Positions 1-6,612 of a DNA stretch of 49,350 bases are shown one piece after another. Made by a program: the position numbers and the translations under genes. Source of the stretch: Chloroflexota bacterium. Lineage in GTDB: Bacteria > Chloroflexota > UBA6077 > JACCZL01. Numbering within the stretch: position 1 is the first letter of the stretch; each line of letters opens with the position of its first letter. A model generated the notes under the pieces. It ran no database searches. It was not told the DNA's origin and saw nothing but the letters and a program-made list of their open reading frames with translations. Location: NCBI GenBank assembly GCA_020845495.1, contig JADLFM010000207.1, positions 1-49,350 on the forward strand, written 5' to 3'.

Positions 1-67
1 GTCACAGGTGTGGGATTCCGAGTCGGCTCTCACCCCGACGCGCCGCACCCTGCCTCGGAGCGCGTCC

Positions 68-99
68 CGAAGTCGAGCGATTTGTCGCGCTGGACTTCG
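68..99. promoter_or_regulatory. Long interrupted inverted repeat in the left leader
   Basis: Bases 68-74 (CGAAGTC) pair with 93-99 (GACTTCG), and the stem continues for four more pairs after one mismatch. It lies about 75 bases upstream of the first plus-strand gene, in the presumed divergent control region. It could be an operator or an RNA hairpin. No convincing -35/-10 pair could be identified in bases 1-171. Confidence 0.4.
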
Positions 100-130
100 A
101 CCCCAGCAGTGGATGTACGGTCGGCGCCGT

Positions 131-168
131 CCGGGCATGCCGCCCGGCCACACCGCAGGAAGGGGAAC
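131..168 (+). promoter_or_regulatory. Inverted repeat plus strong RBS leader (copy 1)
   Basis: A perfect 6-bp stem, CCGGGC at 131-136 and GCCCGG at 142-147, encloses a 5-base loop. A purine-rich Shine-Dalgarno block, GCAGGAAGGGGAAC, follows at 155-168, four bases before the ATG at 172. The same stem sequence and RBS recur before the genes at 2693 and 3212, so this is a repeated leader module. Confidence 0.6.
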
Positions 169-171
169 ATC

Positions 172-1329
172 ATGTCGTTGTCGCCGAAGCAGTTGGAGAT
201 GCGTCGCACCGGCGTGGGTGCGTCGGAGATCGCCGCGCTCGCCGGGTTGTCGAAATGGAGCTCGCCCATCGCGCTCTACGAAGCGAAGGTGCTCGGGAGC
301 CAGATCGAGGCCACCTACGCGATGGACCTGGGCACCGAGATCGAGGCGCCCATCGCCCGGGTCTGGGCGAAGCAGCACCAGCGCTTCATCGCGCGGGTCG
401 CCACGCTCAGGCATCCGAACAAGCCGTTCGCGATCGCCACCCCGGATCGCGCCGTCTACCTGACGGCCGAAGCCCGAGGAGACGGGCGCAGGCTCAAGGA
501 GCAGGTGCAAGACGCCGAGAAGCTGCTGCAGGTGAAGAGTACCAACTGGCGCCTGCGCCACCTCTGGGGCGAGGAGGGGAGCGATGCGATTCCGGACGAG
601 TACCTCTGCCAGGCGCACTGGGAGGGCTCGGTGGCCGGCCTCTCGGTGGTCGACTTCGCGGTGGACTTCGACAAGACGCGGCTCGCCCACTACCGCGTGG
701 TGGTGGACCCCGGCATCTTCGACGCACTCTACGAGATCGCCGAGCGCTTCATGCGCGAGCACGTGGAGCGCCGGGTTCCGCCCCCGCCCGATGCGACCGA
801 CCGGTACGGCGAGTACCTCGCTCGGGCCTTCCCGCGCGACGAAACCACCGCGCTCGAGGAGGTGCAGGCGTCTGCAGAGGAGCAGCTGGTTCGGACGGTC
901 GAGCTCTTCGCGAAGCTGAAGGCCGGGGAGAAGCGGCTCAAGTCGCTGAAGACGCTCTGCTACAACACCATCGCCGCGCGGATCGGCGCCGGGGCTGGGT
1001 TGATCGGCGAGTTCGGGAAGATCACCTTCAAGCGCACGAAGGACGGCCACCGAACGGACTGGTCGAAGGTCGCCGAAGAGGCGCAGCGGCTGGCGGCGCT
1101 GGTGATCCAGACGATGCCAGGAGGCGAACAGCGGGCTGCGCTCGAGCAGCAGCTGGCGGCGCTGGTGACCACGCACACCGTTATCACGCCGGGGCATCGC
1201 ACGATGCGCACTACCTGGGCCGGGCCGCTCAAGTACGAGGTCGGCGCCATCGAGCTTCGGCTCGAGCAGATGCAGAGGGGTCTTGCCTCTGAGGGCGAAG
1301 ACGAGGTCAGCAGCGAGGCGCAGTCGTGA
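172..1329 (+). CDS. YqaJ-family phage recombination exonuclease
   Basis: This 385-residue protein resembles YqaJ viral recombinases, lambda-exonuclease-like PD-(D/E)XK nucleases that resect dsDNA ends to make single strands for annealing. Visible signatures are GVGASEIAALAGLSKW near the N-terminus, the acidic GTEIE, the ATPD segment and LLQVKST, which supplies the core lysine, all in the first half. The second half is a less conserved, charged extension, making it longer than many YqaJ proteins. I chose ATG 172 over an upstream in-frame start because of the AGGAAGGGGAA site just before it. The next gene is a RecT homologue, so the two form a Red-like recombination pair. Confidence 0.85.
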   Translation: MSLSPKQLEMRRTGVGASEIAALAGLSKWSSPIALYEAKVLGSQIEATYAMDLGTEIEAPIARVWAKQHQRFIARVATLRHPNKPFAIATPDRAVYLTAEARGDGRRLKEQVQDAEKLLQVKSTNWRLRHLWGEEGSDAIPDEYLCQAHWEGSVAGLSVVDFAVDFDKTRLAHYRVVVDPGIFDALYEIAERFMREHVERRVPPPPDATDRYGEYLARAFPRDETTALEEVQASAEEQLVRTVELFAKLKAGEKRLKSLKTLCYNTIAARIGAGAGLIGEFGKITFKRTKDGHRTDWSKVAEEAQRLAALVIQTMPGGEQRAALEQQLAALVTTHTVITPGHRTMRTTWAGPLKYEVGAIELRLEQMQRGLASEGEDEVSSEAQS

Positions 1330-1367
1330 AGTCCATCACCACCACGAAGGAAGGGGAGCACCACACC

Positions 1368-2534
1368 ATGAGCACCGAGAAGATCGAGCAGGCCATCCAA
1401 CCCGTCGCATCCATCGCGCGGATCGAGCGCACCCACGTCACGCCGTGGCAGCAGCTGGAGTTCACGAAGGAGCGCCTCGACATCATGAGGCGGACCATCA
1501 CCCCTCCGACCGCGAGCGAGGCTGAGTTCGGCTTCTTCGTGGAGTGGTGCAGGCAGACGGGGCTCAACCCGTTCCTGAAGCAGGCATACCTCGTGGAGCG
1601 GTGGGACTCGAACAGCAACACGAAGAAGCACGATCCGATGGTCGCCGAGGCTGGGTTCGCTGCGCGCGCCGATGCGCTTCCGGACTTCCGGGGGATGCGC
1701 TCGGGCGTCGTCTACGCTGGGGACGAGTTCTTCATCGACGAGTCGACGCAGGAGATCGTCCACCGGTGGTCGGTGGAGGCTCGGGCGAAGAGCGGGAACA
1801 AGGTGATCGGCGCCTGGGCGCATGGCCGACGCGAAGGGCGCGAGGTGGAGATCACCTGGCTCACGGTGGAGAGCCGCATCCAGAAGAAGCGCGACGGGTC
1901 CGCGAACATCTTCTGGGCGCGCGACCCGGGTGGGCAGATCCGGAAGTGCGCTCGGGCGGACCAGTACCGGCGCCTCTACCCGAACATCTTCGCGGGTTGG
2001 TACGACCCGGCTGAGATGCAGACCGAAGTGGAGGTCAACCCGGCTCCGGCGCTGCAGGCCCCCACCGTCCAGCAGCCGGCTGCGAAGACGCGAGCCCTCG
2101 CGCAGCGGCTCGGCGTGACGCCGGTCGATCCGGGAGCCCCCACCAGCAAGGCCCCCGACTCGGACGCCGATCGGGGAAAGAACAAGGCGTCCACCGAGGC
2201 GCCCAAGGCCGAGCCCCAGCAGGAGGAGCCGCCTCCGTTCATGCCCGACGACGAGCCCGCGCAGCCGAAGCCTCCGAAGACGCCTCCAACCCCCGCCTCC
2301 ACGGTGCCTCCGCTGACGCACCTGCGCTTCGGCGCGAGCAAGGGGACCGCGCTCGAGGACTGCTCGACGATCGAGCTTGAGGAGGCGCTCCAGACCGCCG
2401 AGGCGAACGTGGCCAAGGCGAAGGGGAAGGAGCCCTGGCTCGCGCCGGTGCGCGAAGGCATCGCCGCAGTCAAGTCGGAGATCGCGAAGCGCGAGGCCAC
2501 CCTCGACGCGCCCGAGCCCGGCAGCGAGGGCTGA
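1368..2534 (+). CDS. recT: RecT/Bet-family single-strand annealing protein
   Basis: This 388-residue protein resembles RecT/Bet recombinases, which bind ssDNA and anneal complementary strands, acting with the exonuclease encoded just upstream. The core lies in about residues 20-230, with the family-like segments EWCRQTGLNPFLKQAYLVE and AEAGFAARADALPDFRGM. Residues 240-330 are a Pro/Ala/Glu-rich linker of low complexity. A helical C-terminal tail (about 335-388) may be an interaction domain. ATG 1368 follows GAAGGAAGGGGAG, whereas an upstream in-frame ATG at 1326 has no comparable site. A strong terminator follows directly, closing the recombination pair as a transcription unit. Confidence 0.85.
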   Translation: MSTEKIEQAIQPVASIARIERTHVTPWQQLEFTKERLDIMRRTITPPTASEAEFGFFVEWCRQTGLNPFLKQAYLVERWDSNSNTKKHDPMVAEAGFAARADALPDFRGMRSGVVYAGDEFFIDESTQEIVHRWSVEARAKSGNKVIGAWAHGRREGREVEITWLTVESRIQKKRDGSANIFWARDPGGQIRKCARADQYRRLYPNIFAGWYDPAEMQTEVEVNPAPALQAPTVQQPAAKTRALAQRLGVTPVDPGAPTSKAPDSDADRGKNKASTEAPKAEPQQEEPPPFMPDDEPAQPKPPKTPPTPASTVPPLTHLRFGASKGTALEDCSTIELEEALQTAEANVAKAKGKEPWLAPVREGIAAVKSEIAKREATLDAPEPGSEG

Positions 2535-2554
2535 GTTCCGGCCAGCCCCGGCTC

Positions 2555-2605
2555 AACCCGGCCAGAGCGCCCGTAACAAGGCGACATCTGGCCGGGTTTT
2601 CTTTC
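2555..2605 (+). terminator. Rho-independent terminator after recT
   Basis: An 11-bp perfect stem, AACCCGGCCAG at 2555-2565 and CTGGCCGGGTT at 2588-2598, is followed by a T-rich tract TTTTCTTTC. It lies 20 bases after the recT stop on the plus strand. Confidence 0.85.
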
Positions 2606-2656
2606 GTCCGATTACCGCTTGCATCGCGGGACGTGCGGAGCGAATGTCTGTCCCAC

Positions 2657-2688
2657 GCCGGGCATCCAGCCCGGCCGCAGGAAGGGGA
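2657..2688 (+). promoter_or_regulatory. Inverted repeat plus strong RBS leader (copy 2)
   Basis: A 7-bp perfect stem, GCCGGGC (2657-2663) with GCCCGGC (2669-2675), has a 5-base loop and is followed by GCAGGAAGGGGA at 2677-2688. Its core stem is identical to the one at 131-147. It sits downstream of a terminator, so a promoter probably lies in 2606-2656, but no clear consensus boxes are visible there. Confidence 0.55.
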
Positions 2689-2692
2689 CAGC

Positions 2693-3133
2693 ATGAAGAC
2701 GCAGACGCCGGCCGAGCAGCAGATCTCGAAGATCCTCGCGCAGCACTTCCCGGGGATCGAGACCTTCGAAGCGCAGGGCCTCGACAGCCTCGACGTCCAC
2801 GAGGTCGATGTGGTGGCGCTCAAGAACGCGGTCGCGACGGCCTTCGCGGCTGGCCGGGACTTCGAGGGCCGGCTGCGCGACCGCCGAGCCGAGCGCGACG
2901 AGAAGGCCCAACAGGTGACCGTCGACACCAGCGAGTACCGGAAGAGCCACGGGAGCGAGCCGCGCGGACGGGGCGCCTGGGCCTTCGTGTTCTCCTGGGC
3001 CGAAGCGAAGGAAGGCTTGGTCGAGTCGGCTTGGTTCACGCCGGGCAGCCTGCTCACCTTCGGAGAAGCCAAGAAGCTCGCGGTGGCCGAGGCGCAGCGC
3101 CGAGGCAGCGTGGTGGCCTACGCCATGCCCTGA
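2693..3133 (+). CDS. Hypothetical protein with DUF6900-like N-terminus
   Basis: This 146-residue soluble protein has no known enzymatic motif. About residues 8-55 (ISKILAQHFPGIETFEAQGLDS...) resemble the small DUF6900 domain of phage and plasmid proteins, whose function is unknown. The remainder is charged and then aromatic (WAFVFSWAEAKEG). ATG 2693 is set by GCAGGAAGGGGACAGC immediately upstream. It is the first gene after the recT terminator and is separated from the next gene by its own leader, so it may be expressed separately. Confidence 0.6.
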   Translation: MKTQTPAEQQISKILAQHFPGIETFEAQGLDSLDVHEVDVVALKNAVATAFAAGRDFEGRLRDRRAERDEKAQQVTVDTSEYRKSHGSEPRGRGAWAFVFSWAEAKEGLVESAWFTPGSLLTFGEAKKLAVAEAQRRGSVVAYAMP

Positions 3134-3147
3134 GAGCAGGACGACTG

Positions 3148-3208
3148 CCGGGCGCTACCCGGTACCACGCCTCCACGCGGAGATGGGCGCCGCAGCAGGA
3201 AGGGGAAC
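3148..3208 (+). promoter_or_regulatory. Inverted repeat plus strong RBS leader (copy 3)
   Basis: The stem CCGGG (3148-3152) pairs with CCCGG (3158-3162) around a 5-base loop, matching the core of copies 1 and 2. A second small hairpin, CTCC-ACGC-GGAG, lies at 3171-3182, and GCAGGAAGGGGAAC follows at 3195-3208 before the ATG at 3212. Confidence 0.5.
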
Positions 3209-3211
3209 ACC

Positions 3212-4549
3212 ATGAGCGCAGTTCCACGCAGCACTCCACCCGGCTTCTACGACGTCACCTCCGACGCGCCGATCGGCGAGACGCTGTCGCCCGTCGATCC
3301 CGTCATCCCTGCCGCGTCCCCCGAGAGCATCGGCCGGGACGCGGCCCTCCCGGCAGGCGAAGCGGCGCGGTACCAGAGCGCGATGCTCCCGTGGGCGCAG
3401 GTCGCCAGCGCCTGGCGCCTCCGCATCGAGACGGAGGCCCTCGCCGATGTGCAGATCCGCCACTACCGCACGCCGACCCGGCAGGCGCCGCTCGGCCTCC
3501 ACCTGCGCCCGTTTGATGGCGCCCTGCTGCGCCGCCCCGACCGCGAGGCGCTCGCGTACACCCAGCGGGCCTGGGCTCAGCTGATCGCCCTGCTGCTGCA
3601 GGAGGTCCCGAACAAGCCGAAGGGCGCCGCTGAGCCATACCGGTTCCTCGGCCCGGAGGTTCGGGCGCAAGTCTTCGCGCATCTCCGAGACCGCAGCCGG
3701 CGCAGGGAAGGCAACGGGCATGAGGTCCTGCTTCGCAGCTTCGTGGACCCGCGCTTCGGCCTCCGCGCTCTTCGCGCCGTCGTCAGCGGGCGCCACAGCG
3801 GCGTGCACTTCGACGACCTCGCGCTCATCCACGCGCTGCGCCCCCACGTCCGGGCTGACGGCCTCTCCTCCTGCGTGCGCGGGATCGACGAGACGCATGG
3901 ACAGGCAGTCATCGAGTCCAGCGGCGATGTGCGGGCGATGATCTACTGGCACAACAGCGAGACGGGCGCAGCAAGCCTCGGATTCGGCGCCGGGTGCTAC
4001 GTGACGGCCCTCGACTCCATCGTCGCGAACGGTCGGATCGTCACCACCGAGCGAGGCATCGAAGAGCACGAGGTCAGCATCATCAGCGCTCGTGGGTCGA
4101 CGCGCCGGGCGCACACCCTTCCTCGCGCTCGCCAGACCGAGGAGGACCGGGCCCGCATCGCCCAGGCGCGCATGCAGGCCGACATCAAGACGGCCACCGA
4201 CGAGAGCCGGGAGCTCTGCAGGGCCTGGGGCGATGCGCTCAAGGAGTTCCCCACGACGCAGGGGGCCTGGTCGGAGGCCGGGGCCAGCGACCGCGAGACG
4301 GCTTCGCAGGTGGTGCTCGACCTGATCGAAGAGCACACGCGGGGCTTCACGGAAGGCGACCGCACGGGCCTGCTGATGCTGCTGAAGACCGAGGGTCGCC
4401 TCCGCGCGCTCCCCTTCGCGAGTGCCGCGCACATCGCGGGGGCCTGGGCAGTCCTCGCGTCGAAGCAAACCAACTGGGATGAGGCGCGCAGGATGCAGGC
4501 CGAGGCCGGCCGCTGGGTCACACAGGGGTTTCGCCGAGGTGGCCGGTGA
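3212..4549 (+). CDS. DUF932-like phage/plasmid protein
   Basis: This 445-residue protein probably belongs to the DUF932 family, widespread in phages and plasmids near recombination genes and without an established biochemical role. The match rests on the mid-protein pattern LRAVVSGRHSGVHFDDLALI, resembling the family's serine/arginine and aspartate segment, plus the upstream helical stretch EALAYTQRAWAQLIALLL. The C-terminal 150 residues are helical and charged. The start is fixed by the strong RBS at 3195-3208. Its stop overlaps the GTG of the next gene (GTGA), starting a tightly coupled run of genes. Confidence 0.6.
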   Translation: MSAVPRSTPPGFYDVTSDAPIGETLSPVDPVIPAASPESIGRDAALPAGEAARYQSAMLPWAQVASAWRLRIETEALADVQIRHYRTPTRQAPLGLHLRPFDGALLRRPDREALAYTQRAWAQLIALLLQEVPNKPKGAAEPYRFLGPEVRAQVFAHLRDRSRRREGNGHEVLLRSFVDPRFGLRALRAVVSGRHSGVHFDDLALIHALRPHVRADGLSSCVRGIDETHGQAVIESSGDVRAMIYWHNSETGAASLGFGAGCYVTALDSIVANGRIVTTERGIEEHEVSIISARGSTRRAHTLPRARQTEEDRARIAQARMQADIKTATDESRELCRAWGDALKEFPTTQGAWSEAGASDRETASQVVLDLIEEHTRGFTEGDRTGLLMLLKTEGRLRALPFASAAHIAGAWAVLASKQTNWDEARRMQAEAGRWVTQGFRRGGR

Positions 4550-4785
4550 AGGCCGAGGTGTCGGAGCGGCACATGCGAGTGACGAAGCTGCGCGCTGAGG
4601 GCCTCACCTGGCCGCAGATCTCCGAGCGACTCGGCATCACGGAGCGCCAGGCGCGCTGGGCAGCGAAGACCGAAGAGGAGCGCAAGGCCATTGGCGGGGC
4701 CGACGAGGAGCACATCTGCCGGCTGCGGCAGGCGCTCGGGAAGCACAAGGCCGCCTGCCCGGCGTGCGCACGGAGGTCGCCATGA
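4546..4785 (+). CDS. Small helix-turn-helix protein
   Basis: This 79-residue protein has a clear helix-turn-helix around residues 12-42 (LRAEGLTWPQISERLGITER), resembling homeodomain-like or sigma-region-4 folds. A CPAC motif lies near the C-terminus. It is likely a DNA-binding regulator or replication accessory. It starts at a GTG overlapping the previous stop, and its TGA overlaps the next ATG, so translation is probably coupled on both sides. The HTH makes it a candidate regulator of the inverted-repeat leaders nearby, which is inference. Confidence 0.65.
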   Translation: MKAEVSERHMRVTKLRAEGLTWPQISERLGITERQARWAAKTEEERKAIGGADEEHICRLRQALGKHKAACPACARRSP

Positions 4786-5546
4786 AGCTCAATGCCCCGC
4801 TGGTCTTCTTCGACCTCGAGACGACCGGGACGCAGCCCAGCGCCGATCGCATCGTGCAGTTCGCTTGCGTGAAGCGATACCCAGACGGTCGGGAGGTCGA
4901 GTGGGAGACGCTCGTCAACCCCGGCCGCCCCATCCCGCCCGAGGCCTCGTCCATCCACGGCATCACCAACGAGCAGGTCGCCGACGCACCCACGTTCGCG
5001 GCGCTGGCTCCGAAGCTCGTGCGCGCGCTCGACGGGTGCGACATCGGTGGGTTCAACGTGCGCCGGTTCGATCTCCCGATGCTGCTCGCCGAGTTCGCCA
5101 GGACCGGGCAGACCTTCTCGCTCGACGGCCGGGCGATCATCGACGCGATGTCGATCTTCTACCTGCAGGAGCCACGGGACCTCAGCGCTGCCGTGAAGTT
5201 CTATCTCCTGCAGGAGATGACGGGCGCCCACAACGCGCTCAACGACGTGCGGGCGACGCTCCGGGTCTTTGACGCCCAGACGAAGCGCTACCAGTTGCCC
5301 GACACGGCTCAAGGCGTGAGCGCTCTCTGCGCCGGGGACTCAGTCGACATCGCCGGAAAGCTGGTCTGGAAAGACGGCGAAGTCACCGTCGCCTTCGGGA
5401 AGCAGAAGGGCAAGACGCTGCGATGGCTCGCGAAGAACGATCGCGGGTTCCTCGACTGGATGATGCGCGGGGAGTTCGACGCCGACACGAAGGCGATCGT
5501 CTCCCAGGCGCTGCAGGGCAACCACCTCACCAAGGAGAAGACATGA
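4782..5546 (+). CDS. DnaQ-like 3'-5' exonuclease
   Basis: This 254-residue protein has a DEDD-type exonuclease domain in about residues 5-175. Exo I is FFDLETTG (Asp11 and Glu13), followed by IHGITNEQV, FNVRRFDLPML for Exo II, and AHNALNDVRA for Exo III, with the catalytic His/Asp pair. Such enzymes proofread or trim DNA ends. The C-terminal 60 residues (FGKQKGKTLRWLAKNDRGFLDWM) resemble a small domain often fused to phage exonucleases. ATG 4782 follows CGGAGG and overlaps the upstream stop. It may work with YqaJ/RecT or with replication. Confidence 0.85.
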   Translation: MKLNAPLVFFDLETTGTQPSADRIVQFACVKRYPDGREVEWETLVNPGRPIPPEASSIHGITNEQVADAPTFAALAPKLVRALDGCDIGGFNVRRFDLPMLLAEFARTGQTFSLDGRAIIDAMSIFYLQEPRDLSAAVKFYLLQEMTGAHNALNDVRATLRVFDAQTKRYQLPDTAQGVSALCAGDSVDIAGKLVWKDGEVTVAFGKQKGKTLRWLAKNDRGFLDWMMRGEFDADTKAIVSQALQGNHLTKEKT

Positions 5547-5917
5547 GCACCGAGAAGCGCAGCCTGGCTGTGTTCGCAGTTCGGAAGAGCAAGGACGGAG
5601 GGGCGGTCTGGGTTCGCGCGGGGGTTGCGCAGGTGAACCGAGACCAGAGCATCAACATCAGCCTGGACGTGCTGCCGCTCGACGGGCGCCTGCACGTTCG
5701 CGACGCTCTGGACGCCCGCGGGGAGGTGTGGATCGAGCGCATGGCGGCTGGCGCGCGCATCGTCCTGAAGCGCGGATCGAGCCGCACGGTGCTGCACGAG
5801 GACGCAGCGATCACCGAGAAGCAGATCGCCAGCAGCTACTTCACGCGCGCGGTCAACGCGGCGGTCGACCACGGCGCGGACCTCGCCAGCATCTGGCTGC
5901 GGGAGGAGGCGCCATGA
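5543..5917 (+). CDS. Hypothetical protein
   Basis: This 124-residue basic, soluble protein has a beta-rich first half (LAVFAVRKSKDGGAVWVRAG) and a helical C-terminus. I recognise no family. It overlaps the exonuclease stop by ATGA and is followed with an overlap by the next small gene, so it belongs to the 3212-6506 translationally coupled series. The periodic valine/arginine strands and lack of cysteines suggest a small binding or accessory protein, but nothing decides this. Confidence 0.6.
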   Translation: MSTEKRSLAVFAVRKSKDGGAVWVRAGVAQVNRDQSINISLDVLPLDGRLHVRDALDARGEVWIERMAAGARIVLKRGSSRTVLHEDAAITEKQIASSYFTRAVNAAVDHGADLASIWLREEAP

Positions 5918-6195
5918 TCCTCGACTGCAGAGTCTGGCTGCCAGACCACGACGATCGCCTCTTCCCGCCTGGAGGGTACCGACTCGGGCGCGCCACGGTC
6001 GCCGGAAATGAAAGCTTCCACGCGGAAGCCATCGCGGTCACCACCGACGAGAGCGGCGTGCATCACGCCGTGGTTCCCGAGTACGAGAGCCGGATCGACG
6101 CGCTGGAGATCGAGCACGAGACGCGCTTCGCGACGATGAAGCTGCCGGGCTCGGACCGCGACTGGGTTCTCCTCATCACCCCGATGGGAGACTGA
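5914..6195 (+). CDS. Hypothetical protein
   Basis: This 93-residue protein is acidic and His-rich in the middle (HAEAIAVTTDESGVHHAVVPE), predicted beta-rich, and not recognised. ATG 5914 overlaps the preceding stop and sits after GGAGGAGG. The next gene starts two bases after its stop. Its position in the coupled early series is the only functional hint. Confidence 0.55.
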   Translation: MILDCRVWLPDHDDRLFPPGGYRLGRATVAGNESFHAEAIAVTTDESGVHHAVVPEYESRIDALEIEHETRFATMKLPGSDRDWVLLITPMGD

Positions 6196-6197
6196 CG

Positions 6198-6506
6198 ATG
6201 GGGCGCCCACGCAACGAGCACCCGCACGTCTGTTCCATCTGCCAGCGCGAGTTCCGCAAGGGAGGCGTGGCCGGGCCACCGGCGCTCTGCCCAGCGCATT
6301 ACCACCGAGCCCGGCGCGAATCTCCTGCGGCCGATGCGCCCGAGGTGCTGGTCGATCACGAAGGCGCCGAGCGCGTGTACATCACCCCGACCGCAGCCGG
6401 GCGCCTGCGCAGGGAGTTCGCCCGAGCGCAGAAAGCAAGACCCGGCCTGCGGTTCGCCTCCTGGCTGGGTGACTTCGTGATCGCAGCGCTGGACTCCGAT
6501 CCCTGA
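6198..6506 (+). CDS. Small zinc-finger-like protein
   Basis: This 102-residue protein has an N-terminal cluster VCSICQREF then ALCPAHYHRAR, giving a Cys-x2-Cys and a Cys-x2-His pair that could bind zinc. The C-terminal part is helical with a basic patch (GRLRREFARAQKARPG). It may bind DNA or protein. It is the last gene of the coupled run, followed by a 106-base gap before the ParB-like gene. Confidence 0.6.
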   Translation: MGRPRNEHPHVCSICQREFRKGGVAGPPALCPAHYHRARRESPAADAPEVLVDHEGAERVYITPTAAGRLRREFARAQKARPGLRFASWLGDFVIAALDSDP

Positions 6507-6612
6507 GTGGAGTCAAGGTGCGCAGGTCGGAAGGGGAAGCCCCTGCACACGTTCGCACGCCTCGGCACCGGCCCGAGGCGCTGCGCGTTCATCGCCGGAA
6601 AAGGTCCTGCCC
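6507..6612 (+). promoter_or_regulatory. Leader of the ParB-like gene with hairpin
   Basis: This 106-base gap holds a GGAAGGGGAAG purine block at 6529-6539 and a 7-bp hairpin, GCCTCGG (6559-6565) with CCGAGGC (6573-6579). The purine block has no start codon at a usable distance, unlike the other leaders. The gene at 6613 instead uses AAAAGG at about 6599-6604. No clear promoter boxes are visible. Confidence 0.35.

Noticed and set aside
960..4468. Long minus-strand open frames opposite recT and the DUF932-like gene
   Set aside because: Their sequences are Arg/Leu/Gly-rich shadows without motifs, and the plus-strand genes have strong RBS sites and family signatures.
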